A DNA stretch of 64,000 bases from an uncultured Tenacibaculum sp. (lineage in GTDB: Bacteria > Bacteroidota > Bacteroidia > Flavobacteriales > Flavobacteriaceae): positions 1 to 64,000 of the forward strand of contig CANMCD010000008.1 of NCBI GenBank assembly GCA_947496185.1. Direction: 5' to 3'. The translations under genes were made by a program, and so were the position numbers. The first letter of the stretch is position 1; every line of letters starts with the position of its first letter. Below the pieces are notes generated by a model. The model made no database searches. It saw only the letters and a list, made by a program, of their open reading frames with translations, and was not told the DNA's origin. Below, piece after piece: positions 1-13,900 of this stretch.

Positions 1-1928
1 CTGTCTATCGTTTCTTTGCTCGCAACATCTGTCAATAACAACGTTGCTTGAATGTCTTCTAAAATTAATCGGATACGTTCTTCTGGGTAATCAGGTTTGA
101 TAGGTACATAGGCACCTCCTGCTTTGAGGATTCCTAAGATACCTACGATCATGTCAATCCCACGATCTATACAAATCCCTATCAAGTCATCTTTGCCTAC
201 ACCTTCTGAAATCAAATAATTGGCTACTTGGTTTGATTGTGCGTCCAGTTCTTGATACGTCATGGTAGTACCTTCAAAACGAAGGGCTACACTTGCTGGG
301 GTTGATTGGGCTTGTCGTTTGAACCTGTCTACTACTGTCGTATCTAATGGATAGGATACTGCAGTATCATTAAACTTGGTAACTAGTAATGCTTTTTCTT
401 CCGAAGTAAGCATTTCGATAGTGTCTAACGGTTGATTGATATCCGTTACTATGTTTTGTAATAGCTCTTTGTAGTGTGCTAAAAGTTGCTTTGCTGTTGA
501 TTCCTTAAATAAAGCAGTACAGTATTCTAAGGTCAATGCTATTCCTTGCTCACTTTCTTCTGCATTTAATGTTAAATCAAATTGTGAGGTATCATGTGTA
601 TGATCGTATAAAGATAAATCTACACCTGACAATGACAATGCTTCATCAGATGGTACATTTTGTAAATCAAACATCACTTGATACAAAGGACTAACACTCA
701 TGTCACGAGTTTTCGTAACCTTATCTACCACCTTTTCAAAAGGTGCTAATTGGTGATCATATCCTGATAGCGTTGTAGCTTTTACTCTTAATAAAACATC
801 TCTAAAACTTGACGCTCCCTCTAAATCTGTTCGAAGTGCTAAAGTATTTACAAAAAAGCCTATGATATGTTCTAATTCAGCTTGTGTTCTATTAGCAATG
901 GAGGTTCCTACACAAATATCTTCCTGACCACTATATCGGGAAAGTAACACCTTAAAAGCTGATAATAATACCATAAATAAGGTCACTCCTTCTTTTTGGC
1001 TTAGTGCTTCTAAAGATTTACTTAGTTCTTTATCTAAGTTCAAACCTATCATTGCACCTTCGGTACTTTGTATTGATGGACGTTGGAAGTCTGTGGGCAA
1101 TGCCAAATTAGGTACGCCGTTCAACTTTTCTTTCCAATAAGACAGCTGTTCTTCCAGCACAGTACCTTCTAAGTGTTTACGCTGCCATACGGCAAAATCT
1201 GAATATTGTAAGCTAACTTCGGGCAAGGAAGGAGCTTTATCAGATGATAATGCATTATACAACTCTCTAAGTTCTTCTACTAAAATCCCTTCCGACCATC
1301 CGTCACTGGCTATATGATGAAAAACTACTGCTAATAAATGACGTTCTGCTTCTAAGTTGTATAAACATGCTCTAAGTTTATAGTCTTTCGATAAATCAAA
1401 AGGAGCTGATAAATAGGCTTCAATGGCATTTGGAATCTGTGCTGAATCTTCTAGCTTCACTTTTTCTAAAGACCATACATCTGCACCTACAATCTCTTGA
1501 TACCCCTCTCCTGAATCTGATAAAATAACCGTACGTAACACCTCGTGCCTCTCAACTATTTGCTGTAAAGATGCCTCTAAAATTGAGGCATCTAAATTTC
1601 CACTTAGTTCAAAAACTACGGGTATATGGTATTCTTGACTCCCTTGTAATTGGTCTAAAAACCACAAACGTTCTTGCCCAAATGACAAAGGAATTTTTGT
1701 TATTTCTGTTCTGTCAAAAGGAAGTATATCTGGTAAGTTATTACCCTTTTTTATGTGTTGGTATTTCTTTATATACTGAACAATATCTTCCTTGTATTGT
1801 TTTATTTTTTGAACTAATTGAGGGGATACAGGTTTTTTAGACTTTATTGCCAAAGAATCATTGTTCAATACAAGTCTTACCTCCTGTTTTTTTGCTTCTT
1901 TTAGAATATCTAAAACTTCTTTTTTCAT
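1..1928 (-). CDS. Non-ribosomal peptide synthetase, N-terminal part (TubC docking-C-A...), cut by window edge
   Basis: About 642 residues are visible; the gene continues past the left edge. The ATG at 1926-1928 lies 10 bp after the stop of the giant synthetase, so the two are surely co-transcribed. Residues 1-56 (MKKEVLDILKEAKKQEVRL...) match the TubC N-terminal docking fold: a short helix, a beta-hairpin with LNNDSLAI, and a lysine-rich helix. A condensation domain follows at about residues 75-500, opening with PLSFGQERLWFLDQLQG and with an intact HHIASDG catalytic motif near residue 203, typical of chain-elongating C domains. The start of an adenylation domain is then visible (YQELDAQSNQVANYL, GAYVPIKPDYPEERI). 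The TSGSTG core and all specificity residues lie outside the window, so the substrate cannot be read. Role: it should accept the peptidyl chain from the preceding protein. Confidence 0.93.
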   Translation of the reverse strand, partial: MKKEVLDILKEAKKQEVRLVLNNDSLAIKSKKPVSPQLVQKIKQYKEDIVQYIKKYQHIKKGNNLPDILPFDRTEITKIPLSFGQERLWFLDQLQGSQEYHIPVVFELSGNLDASILEASLQQIVERHEVLRTVILSDSGEGYQEIVGADVWSLEKVKLEDSAQIPNAIEAYLSAPFDLSKDYKLRACLYNLEAERHLLAVVFHHIASDGWSEGILVEELRELYNALSSDKAPSLPEVSLQYSDFAVWQRKHLEGTVLEEQLSYWKEKLNGVPNLALPTDFQRPSIQSTEGAMIGLNLDKELSKSLEALSQKEGVTLFMVLLSAFKVLLSRYSGQEDICVGTSIANRTQAELEHIIGFFVNTLALRTDLEGASSFRDVLLRVKATTLSGYDHQLAPFEKVVDKVTKTRDMSVSPLYQVMFDLQNVPSDEALSLSGVDLSLYDHTHDTSQFDLTLNAEESEQGIALTLEYCTALFKESTAKQLLAHYKELLQNIVTDINQPLDTIEMLTSEEKALLVTKFNDTAVSYPLDTTVVDRFKRQAQSTPASVALRFEGTTMTYQELDAQSNQVANYLISEGVGKDDLIGICIDRGIDMIVGILGILKAGGAYVPIKPDYPEERIRLILEDIQATLLLTDVASKETID

Positions 1929-1938
1929 TTTTATATGA

Positions 1939-4900
1939 TTATAATTCAATGGTTATAACATCATCTTCGTTATCGTTCTCTGTGTTTCCGAACTCAAAGT
2001 CTAATCTTATAAATTCAATATGTCCTGCTAATTCATCGATAGTATCAAATTCGAACACATCTTTAATCGCTATTTCTACTTCCAATTTTTGACGAATTGA
2101 AGAAGCCAATCGAGTCGCTAATAAAGAGTGCCCTCCTAATTCGAAGAAATTATCATACACCCCTATCTTCTCGATCCCTAATAATTCATGCCAAATAGCC
2201 ACCAATTGTTCTTCTGTTTCATTTCTTGGTGCTACATATTCTTGTGATGATAATTCTGAATAATCTGGATCAGGTAAGTTTTTCTTGTCTATTTTTCCAT
2301 TCGGTGTTAAGGGCATTTCTGTTAAATCAACCCATAACCTTGGAATCATATAATCTGGTAAGCTTTCGTCTAATGCTTTTTGAATTTCTTTCTTATCAAA
2401 AGAGGATTCAACGACTACATACCCTACTAAATTATTAATTCCTTTAGCGTCTTTCTTTGCCAATACACAACAGTTCGATATTCCTGCTATTTGTGATAGT
2501 ACATTTTCGATCTCTCCAAGTTCAATACGATGACCACGAACTTTTACTTGATCGTCTTTTCTTCCAACAAATTCTAGTGTTCCGTCTGGCAACCATTTTC
2601 CTAAATCTCCTGTCTTATAAAAACGCCCTTCACCCGTAATTGGATTGGTAATAAATTTTTCTTGGGTAAGTTCAGGCTGCTTTACATATCCGCGACCTAC
2701 ACCAATACCTCCTACACATAACTCTCCAATTACTCCTATTGGACAAAGTCTTTCATGTGTATCTATCACATACATAGTCGTATTCGCTACAGGTTTTCCT
2801 ATTGGAATTAGTCCTGAAGCTGGTGACTCGTGCATGATGTGTAAAGTAACATCATCTGATGCCTCAGCTGGTCCGTAAGCATTAACTACGGGTACGGTTG
2901 GATAGGCTGCAAACCATTTATCCAATACATCTTTGGTTACCGCCTCTCCTGTTACTAAAAAGTACTTTAAATGGTTTAGCTTGTTCGAACTTGTGGTTTC
3001 TAATAAACTTAAGGCATAAGAAGGTACTAATTGTAGGATGCTTACTTTTTGTGCTACCAAAGAATTTTGGAATGTTTCGGTCTCCAGTAAGTCCGATTCT
3101 CTGTAAATCGCGATTTCACCTCCTACTAAAAGTCCGCTTAAAATTTGCCATACCGAAATATCAAATGTAAATGGCGCAGTAAAGGCTACAACACTATCTT
3201 GATTCATAGACAGCTCATCAATCATCAATAACAAGTGGTTTAACAAACCAACATGTTCTATCATAGCTCCTTTAGGTGTTCCTGTACTTCCTGAAGTATA
3301 AATTACATAACTCAATGAAGATGGATCGTAACTTATTGCTGGTGCCGTAGTTTCTTGGCTTGTAATTTCTGATGAATTCTCTCCTAAAACTAATAGCTTT
3401 TGTGTCAGCTCTAGAGATGATAAAACCTCTTTACTAGAACTATCCGTTATTAAAAGAGACGCTTCTATGTCTTCTAAAATTAATCGGATACGATCTTCTG
3501 GATAATCAGGCTTGATAGGCACATAGGCTGCTCCTGCTTTCAGAATTCCTAGAATACCAATTACCATATCAAATCCACGGTCAATACAAATCACAATTAA
3601 ATCGTCTTTGCCTACACCTTCCGAAATCAAATAGTTTGCCACCTGATTTGATTGTTGCTCTAATTCTTGATAAGTCATCGAATTCTCTTCAAAACGTAAA
3701 GCAATGCGCTCTGGACTAGATTGAACTTGTAACTTAAATCTGTCTACTACCGTAGTGTCTAATGGATATGATACTGAAGTCGCATTAAAATCATCTAATA
3801 ATTTCACCTCATCATTTGGTAAGATATTTAGATTTTCAATGGTAATTTCCTCTTTACTCCTCAATCCAGTTACAATAATTTCTAGTGCTTCCACCATGTA
3901 ACGAATTATTTGATCTGGATCAATAGGTACTCCTAAGTGTGCTGTCAATTCATAATCTTCTCCTAAAGCATCTACATCAATATCAATAGGGTAATTCGAG
4001 CGTTCTTTTGCCTCCAAAAATGTTACGCCTAAATCTTCTTTAGGTTCAAATAACTCTTCCGAAGAGTGACGGTAATTCAATATGGTACTAAATAATGGTA
4101 CTTGATTCGGAATGGCTGTCCATTTCGCTACATCAGACAATGAAGTTTGTTCGTATGAAATCAACTCTTGCAATCTACTGTCAACTAACTTTACATAGGC
4201 TTCTATCTCTCCTTTTAAGTCAATTACCAATGGTAATGTATTAATAAACACTCCTAACGATTGTTGCGCACTTGCTGTTCCTTGGAAACGTCCAAACAAT
4301 AGTGTTCCAAAAACAGCGTACTCTTTTTGACTACACCTACCTACTACCAATGCCCATGCTGCATGGAAAATCACTGCTGGACTCACTCCTAGGTTTTGTG
4401 CTTCGGAAGTGATACTATTTGAAAGCGTTTTTGCTAAAAGGAATTTCTTTTCTCTTATACCAAAATTCTGATTAAAGATATCAGATATTCCAAAAGGAAA
4501 ACTAGGCTCTTCTATATCCTTAAATTGTTCACTAAAATATGCTTCTGTGTTTAAGGTATTTTTCTGATGAAGTGTACTTGCAATGAAATTTCTATAAAGG
4601 GCTGGTGTTGGTAATACAGCTTCTTGATCGGATAAAATCATAAGAATCTCTTCCATCATTTTCTCCAACCCAACATGATCCATAATTACATGATGATATC
4701 TTAATAAGATATAATACTCATTCTTACTTTCATCATTCGCTAAGAATAAACGCATTAACGGTCCTTTCGAAATATCTAGCCAATGGATTTCATTCTCAAC
4801 AGCATCTTTTAATGCTTTAGACACATCTGTCCCTTCTTCAAAAGATAAGTCTTCTACTGGTATCTCAACATTACGCAACACTACTTGAACTGGTATCGGT

Positions 4901-7900
4901 AAATTTTTACTTATCACACACGTACGTAATACATCATGTCGATTGACAACCTGATTCAATACATCAATAAAGGCCTTTCTTTTTTCAACACTTTCGAACA
5001 AAATCAAACCAGAGTTCACATACAAGTCTCCTTCAGATGGATCACTTATCAAATGGTGGAAATGCATCCCTTCTTGTAAAGGTGATAATGGATAGATGTC
5101 TTGTATATTAGACACCCCTCCTTCAATTGCCGCTACAACTGTGTCAATATCTTCTTGACTTACGTCAACTAATGGCAACATCGAAGGCGTTATCGCTTCT
5201 GTTTCTTCTGTAATTTTATTTTCTGGCACTTCAAAACCGTTAGATTCTGAAGACACTTTTAGTGCTAATTCTTTGATTGTTGGATTCGAAAAAACGTCTT
5301 TTGCTTCTAAATATAAAGTGGCTTCTTGAAGTTTTGATATTAATTGAATGATTAACAACGAATGTCCTCCTAATTCAAAGAAATTATCATTTATACCAAT
5401 TCTGTCAATTGCCAGTAAGTCTTGCCAAATAGTTACCAATGTTTTTTCTACATCAGTAGAGGGTGCCACATACTCTTTGGTACTTAACTCTCCACCTGTT
5501 GGCGCTGGCAATGCTTTTCTATCAAGCTTACCATTACTAGTGATCGGCATTTCTTCTAAGGTAACCCATAACTTAGGCACCATGTATTCTGGCAAGCTTT
5601 CTAGCAATTTATCTTGAAGAATATTTTTATCAAAATCACCTTCATAAACTACATATCCTACCAAGTTTTTAAATCCGAAAGCATCTTCTTTAGCTAATAC
5701 ACAACAAGTAGAAACTTCATCAATTACTGACAATGCATTTTCGATTTCTCCTAGTTCAATTCTGTATCCACGTATTTTTACCTGATTGTCCTTTCTTCCT
5801 ATATAATCTATATTACCATCAGATAACCATCTCACAAGATCCCCTGTTCTGTACATACGTCCTCCGTCTATAAAAGGATCTTTTACAAAACGTTCGCTAT
5901 TAAGTTCTTCTCTATTCAAATAACCTCTTGCTACTTGAGCCCCTCCAATACATAGTTCTCCTTTAGCACCAATCGGAACTAACTGATTATAATCATCTAA
6001 CACGTACAAACTGGTATTGGCAACTGGCTTCCCTATTAATACACGTGACAACTCTTGATCTAATGGCACCTCCCAAGAAGTCACATCAATTGCTGCCTCT
6101 GTTGGTCCATAGAGATTATCTAAACGAACTCCTGTAAACTTCTCTTTAAATAAGTTGACATAATCAACATTAAGTGCTTCTCCACTACATAAAACACGTT
6201 GTAATGGAGCACAGTCTCCTAAAGAAACCTCACTTAAGAAAGCTCTTAACATTGATGGAACAAAGTGAATGGTAGTTACCCCAAATTGCTCAATTGTCTC
6301 TCTTAAATATCGTGCATCTTTGTGTCCTTCTGGTTTGGCGAAAACTAGGGTAGCACCACAGCTGTTTGCCCAAAATAATTCCCAAACAGAAACATCAAAA
6401 CAGAAAGAAGTCTTTTGTAAAATTACATCCGCTGAGGTAAGGTTATAATGTGATTGTGTCCATAACAAACGGTTAACCACTCCACCGTGCTCATTCATTA
6501 CTCCTTTAGGTTTCCCTGTACTACCTGAAGTATAAATTACATATGCCAGTGAACTTGCATTACAACGATTCGCTACATTCTCTTTAGATTCCTCTTTAAT
6601 CGTATTCCAGCCAGTATCCAAAAAGATTTTTTCAATATTCTCATACCCTGCTAAGACTTCTTGATGTCTTTCTAAACTCAATACTAAATTGATCTCAGCA
6701 TCTTCTAACATGTATGAGATACGATCTGATGGATACGCAGGGTCAATAGGTACATAAGCACCTCCTGATTTTATAATTCCTAATACACCGACAAGCATTT
6801 CAATCGATCGGTCTAAACAGATTCCTACTAAATCTTCCGTTTGTAATCCTTTCGAAATTAAAAAGCGTGCTAACTGATTTGACCTCTCATTCAGTTCTTG
6901 ATACGTTAGCTGTTCGTTTTCAAAAATAACCGCGGTAGCATCTGGAGTTTTTTCTACTTGTTCTTCAAACAAGTCTACTAATGTTTTTTCAGTAGGGTAA
7001 TCAACTTTGGTTTGATTAAAGGTGGTTAACATTAGTGTTTTTTCCTCCTCAGAAACCACATCTAATGACTGTATTGATTTACTAGCATTATTTACAACTT
7101 CTAATAATAGTTTGTTATAAGAGGCTAACATTCTTTGTACAGTCGATTCTTTAAATAAATCGGTTCTGTATTCCAAACTTAACGTGATTCCCTCGGCGTG
7201 CTCATCAGCATTCAAGCTTATATCAAATTGAGCTGTATTTGTATCTAAAGTGTACATAGATGCTTCCAAGTCAGAAAAATCTAAACCACCTTCTCCTACA
7301 ATACTGTCAAAATTAAACATTACCTGAAATACAGGAGACATTCCCATATCGCGATTATCAACCACTCTATCTACCACTTTTTCGAATGGTGTTGCCTGAT
7401 AGTCAAAAGCATCAAAGGTAGTTGATCTTACCGTTTTAAGTAATTCCTTAAAATCAGATATCTCACTAAATTCATTGGTTCTTAACGCCAGCGTATTTAC
7501 AAAGAATCCAATCATATCTTCCAATTCAGGCTGTGTTCTGTTGGCGATAGAAGTTCCTACACTAATATCATCTTGTCCTGTGTACTTATATAATAATACT
7601 TTGAAAGTAGATAGTAAGAACATAAAGAGTGTCACTTTCTCTTCTTGACAAACCTTTTTGATTTGATCAACAAATTCTTTATTTAACTCTAAATAAATAT
7701 TTGTCCCTGCATTACTTTGAACCGAAGGTCTGTTAAAATCTATCGGCAATTCCAAAGGAGCTACCCCTTTAAGTTGTTTCTCCCAATACGTTAATTCCTT
7801 ATCTAAAAAATCTGCATCCATATGTTGGCGTTGCCACAAAGCATAATCACTATATTGCTGAGATAAGATTGGCAAATCAACAACGGTACTTGTTTTTAGC

Positions 7901-10900
7901 GCATTGTATATTCTTCTTAATTCTTCTATAAAAACGGTGATCGACCATCCATCACTTGCAATATGATGGAACACACAAGCCAAGACATATTCTTCATTAC
8001 CTAAATCATATAAACATGCTCTTAGCATATAATCAGCAGCTAAATCAAATGGTCTTGATATGAACGAAGAGAACAATTCTTGTTGTTTTGTTTCATCCGT
8101 AGCAACAGCCCTACTCATCCTCCATGTGGCAGTTGTTTTCACTTCTTGATACCCTTGCCCTTTGTGGGTCTTTACAACAGTTCTTAAAACTTCATGTCTT
8201 TCAATAATAAGTTTCAAGGCTGCTTCAAGCACATCTTGATCAATACTTCCTTTAAAATGAATTCCTCCCGACACATGATAATCTTCTGTACCTTGTAACT
8301 CATCTAAAAACCATAATCTTTCTTGGCTAAACGATAATGGAATTTTTTCGGGTTTTTCTTGCGCTGTAACAGGTGCAATAATCGCTTTTTGAGCAGTTAT
8401 AAGTATTTCTTCAGATAACGAAGCTATGGTAGGGTGACTAAACACCGTTCTAATAGGTATATCTACTCCTATTTCATTTCGAATAGCAGACACCAAACGC
8501 GTTGCCAATAGCGAATGCCCTCCTAATTCGAAGAAATCATCATTAATACCAATTTTTTCAACTTCCAACAATTCATTCCACACATTGGCTAACTGGATTT
8601 GTGTTTCAGTACTTGGTGCAACATATTCCTTTGTTGAAAAGGTGGTATTGTCTGGTAATGGCAGTTTTTTCTTATCAATCTTACCATTACTTGTCAAAGG
8701 CATTTCACTCAAAACAACCCAGATACGAGGTACCATATACTCTGGTAATTTTTCCTGAAGATACGCTTGTAACACTTCTTTATCTAACGTTTCTTTAGCC
8801 GTAGCTACATATCCAACCAAGTATTTAGCGCCAAAAGAATCTTCTTTTGCTAAAACACAACAGTTTTTTATTTCTTCGTGCGTAGCTAATACATTTTGAA
8901 TTTCTCCTAACTCGATTCGGTATCCTCTGATTTTTACTTGATCGTCTTTTCTACCGATGAATTCTATATCACCATTTGGCAGCAAACGACCTAAATCTCC
9001 CGACCTATATAATCTTGTTTTTCCTGAAGCATCAAACGGATTAACTACAAATTTTTCGTTAGTTAATGCTTCACGACGTAAATATTCTTTCGCTAAGCCT
9101 TCTCCAACAACACATATTTCTCCAACAGCACCTAAAGGCAACAACTGTAAGTTATCGTCTAATATATAACACCCTAAAGTTGGTATTGCCTTACCAATTG
9201 TACTCTTGGTATCCAATACTTCCTTTTCTGTAATTTCTTTGTAAGTAACGTGTACAGTGGTTTCGGTAATACCGTACATGTTGATTAATTTACACGATGA
9301 ATATTGGTCTTTCCACCTCTTTAAATACGATGGATTCAATGCTTCACCTCCAAAAATTACATATCGGATATGATGCTTTAAACTTTCATTCAGTATTTCT
9401 TCTTGTAAAGTATAGAACGCTCCCGGAGTTTGGTTTAAAACTGTTACCTTCTCCTTTACTAATAATTCTTTAAAAATTTGCGTGTCTTTTGTAACAGCAT
9501 CTGGTACAATTACCAAACGACCTCCAAATAATAACGCTCCGTACATTTCCCATACAGAAAAATCAAAACAGAAAGAATGGAACATCGTCCAAACATCTTT
9601 ATCACTAAAATCAAATACATTGCCCTCATGATAAAATAATCGAACCACATTTTGATGTGTTAACAATACCCCTTTTGGCTTTCCAGTACTTCCTGAAGTA
9701 TAAATCACATAAGCCGTATGATGTGGTAGATGTTTGACACGTTGTTTGGTCGTTGGCTCTTTTGCAATTACTTGCCACTCTTTATCTAATAAGATTTGTT
9801 CGAAGGTTGCAGTAGCTAGTAAAGAACCACTACTTTGTTCAGACGTTACCACAAAAGCTACCGCTGAATCTTTTAAAATATATTCAATACGATCTTCTGG
9901 ATAACTAGGATCAATGGGTACATACGTTGCTCCTGCCTTCAATATTCCTAAAAGACCAACAATCATCTCTAAAGAACGTTCAATACATATTCCTACCAAG
10001 TCTTCTGTTTGAATTCCTTTTTTGATTAAGTATCTAGCAAGTTGGTTAGATCTTTGGTCTAATTCTTTATAGGTGTATGATTTATTTTCAAAAGAAATTG
10101 CTACGTTATTTGGTTTTCTTTTTACTTGATCTCTAAAAAGACTTACAATAGTATCTTCTCTCGGATAGTCTACCTCTGAACTATTAAACACATTTAATAG
10201 TATATCTTCTTCCTTATTTGATAGGATTGTAATTTCTGAAATATTCGCTGTAACATCTTTTACAATACCTTTTAATAACTCTTGATAATGTGCAAAGATT
10301 CTTTCAATGGTCTCTTCTTTGAACAATGCTGTACAATATTCAATACTCAGCGAAATACCATTGGTCTTTTCTTCCGCAGTTAAAGTAATATCAAATTTAG
10401 CATTTGGATTTTCATTTTCTTGTACCGAAACAGAAACATCTCCCATTGAAAAGTCCGCTATTTCGGGGGTATTTTGCAATACAAAAACCGTTTGAAAAAG
10501 TGGAGAAACACTCATATCTCTGGTTTTTACTACGCGGTCTACTACTCTTTCAAATGGCACTAACTGATTGTCATAACTATGTAAAGTGGTTTCTTTAACT
10601 CTTTGTAATAATTCTTTAAAGCTAGGGGCTCCATCCAAATCCGTACGTAGTGCCAATGTATTTACAAAACAACCTACCAAATTTTCAACTTCTGCTTGTA
10701 TCCTATTGGCTACTGGAGTTCCTACACAAATATCCGATTGCCCTGTATAACGGTACAGCAATGTTTTAAAGGCAGATAATAAGACCATAAATAATGTGGT
10801 CTCTTCCTTTTTACACAACGCCAATAGGTCATCCTTCAATTCTTTATCTAATTCAAAATAGCTAAGTGCTCCTGATGTATCTTGAACTGATGGCCTTGGA

Positions 10901-13900
10901 TAATCTAATGGTAATGATAAGGTACTTACTCCGCTTAATGCTTCTTCCCAATAGGTAAGTTGTTCATTTAAAACTTCATCTTTAAGGTGTTTTCGTTGCC
11001 ATAAAGCATAATCTGCATATTGAATTGTTAATGCAGGAAGTTGCACTTCTTCTTCATTATGTAATGCAGTGTATACCTCAATAAATTCGCCAATAAAAAC
11101 ACTTTCAGACCAACCATCACTCGCAATATGATGAATTAATATTGCCAATGTATGGTCGTTACTATCTGTAGAATATATTTTTGCTCTTAACATATAATCT
11201 TTCGATAAATCAAAAGGCTTTATGGTGAAAGCGGCAATATCTTCTTCCATTTCATCCGTACTATTAATTATAGTCGAACTAAGCTTCCAATTGTCATGTG
11301 AAATAACCTCTTGATAGCCTATTCCATTTTCAGATTTTACTACAGTTCGTAGTACTTGGTGTCTTTGCACTAATAATTTTAGTGCTTGTTCTACTTTTCC
11401 AATATCAGCATTACCTTTTAATAGTAATCTTCCTGACATGTGATATTCTAAACTCCCTTGCAATTGATCAAGGAACCACAAACGTTCTTGACTGAACGAT
11501 AATGGTGTTTTCCCTTCATGTGTTTCGGCTACTATTTCAGGAAGTTGCACCGATTTCGATGACTTCTCTATTACCGAACTCAACCCTTTAAGTGTTGGGT
11601 TTTCGAACACATTTCTAATCGTTATCTCGGCAGCTATTTCCTTACGAATTTCAGCAACCAAACTAGTCGCTAATAAAGAATGTCCTCCTAGTTCAAAAAA
11701 GTTATCATGAATACTTATTTGAGACACTCCTAATAATGCTTCCCATATCTCAGCCAATTGTTCTTGTAATTCATTCTGAGGTGCTACATAATTGGCATTC
11801 GCGTTTCGTTTCCCTGCAAATTCTGCCTCGTATAAGACTAGTAATTTTTTCTTATCAACCTTATCACTTAGGTTAACAGGAAATTCATCTACCACACAAT
11901 ACTGTGATGGATGCATATATTCGGGGAGTTCTTGTTGGCTTAATTCCTTAAGTATATTTGCAATGGTGTCTTCATCTTGTTCTTTTCCTATAGCGCTTAG
12001 AACGATAAAACAAACTAACAACTCTCTTCCACTATTTGCCTTATATACTAACAGGTGCGTATCTTCAATTTCATCAGGTGCTCTTAATACAGAGGCTATT
12101 CCTTCTAATTCTACTCGATGACCTCTGATCTTTACCTGATGATCTTCTCTTCCTAAAAATTCGATATTCCCATCTGGCAACCATCTTCCTACATCTCCCG
12201 TTCTATACATTACATCCCCTAAAAGTGCTGGGAAAGGATTTCTAACAAAACTCTGTTTTGTTTTTTCGGGTAACCCTATGTAACCTGCACCTACACCAAC
12301 CCCCGATACACATAACTCTCCAGGAACTCCTATAGGACTTAATTGAAAATCATTATCTACAATCGCTACATTCATATTAGGAATTACTGTCCCTATCGGA
12401 ACTCTCAACTGATCTTCCGTAAGGTCTTCTCTAATCTCGTATTGAATAACATCGTCAGACGCCTCACAAGGGCCGTAAGCATTGGTTATTCTTAGGTGTG
12501 GATACAAACGTCGAAGCTCATTCACTAATTCTACTGGTATCGCCTCTCCTACCAACATAATCCATGCTACCGACTCGAATGCCTTTTGTATATTATTTTC
12601 TTTTATATACGTCAACAAGCCCCACGTATAGGTAGGTACAAATTCAAGTAAGCTTACCTTTTGTTTATTGATCGTCTTGAGTAATGATTGATAATCTAAT
12701 AATTCTTCTTTATCGACAACCACACAAACGCCTCCTTTTAATATAGGCCCTAAAATTTGCCAAACAGATATATCAGAACCAATACCTGCACTTTGTAAGA
12801 AACTAAAACCATCTGGCAACTCTAACAACTTATATTCTGCTAATAAGTGATTCATTGCTCCATCATGACGTGTAATCGCTCCTTTCGGTGCTCCTGTAGA
12901 ACCTGATGTAAATAAAATATAAGCCCAGCTATCCATTCGATTTACATTCGCTGGATTGGATACTTGTTGCTTTTCTATATAAGATTTATCATACAATGTT
13001 TTCCCTAAAGCCTTGTACCTATCTACCAATGAAGCAACTACTTGGTCAACTAATAAAATCGCTACATCCGTTGTAGGAGTCAAATCTGACAACAGAGATG
13101 AAGTGGTAATAAGTACTGAAAAATTATTTTCTGCTAGTACTTTATCGATTCTTTTAGGTGTATTTTGCGTATCAAGTGGTGTATAAACTCCTCCTGACTT
13201 AATAATACCTAACATCACCCCTACAAAATCAACACCTCTATCCAAATAAACCCCTACAGAATTTTCTTCCTTAATACCCATTCCTTGTAAAGAATAGGCA
13301 ATTTGATTGGCATAAGAATTTAACTCTTTGTAGGTGCAACTGTCTTCATTATGAACAACAGCAACCTCATCTAAATTACTTTCAACTATTTTTTCAAAAT
13401 GTACATTGATGGGGAGGTCATTTCCTAAATCTTCTTCTTTAGGATTGAAATTTATACCCTCGATAGTATTCTTTTTACCTAAGAGGATCGCTTCTTCTGT
13501 TGTAGGAATCATTTTTATTCCCCTCAACTCCTGAGAAGGATCTTCCATGATTTTCTCTAAAATTTCTTGAAAATAAATCAATATTCTCTCTGCAAACGAA
13601 CTATCCATTACGGATTGATCATAATTAATCGAAAACATCAACTCGTCATGACCTTCAACAACATTAAAAGTCATATCAAAAGCATTGTAAAGTGCATAAT
13701 GCTCCTCAAACTTAGCTTCTACTCCTTCTAATCCGAGGTTTTCAATACCAACATCGTAATTAAAAAGTACATTTATAAATTCATCTGACGATTTTTTTAC
13801 TTCTCGTTGCATTAAATTCACAAACTCTGCATACGGATAATCTTGGTGTTCATAGGCATCAAAAAGCCTAGATTTTAATCGTTTTAAATAATCTGTTACA

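Noticed and set aside
3780-5230. C4 read as an epimerisation domain because of its IYPLSPLQEGM opening.
   Set aside because: It is the only C-type domain between PCP3 and A4, so it must do the condensation; no additional domain is present to take that role.
2280-13500. Naming the substrates of A1 and A4 from their codes.
   Set aside because: The codes DIWEMVADDK and DIWQLTADDK do not match any signature I can recall with certainty.
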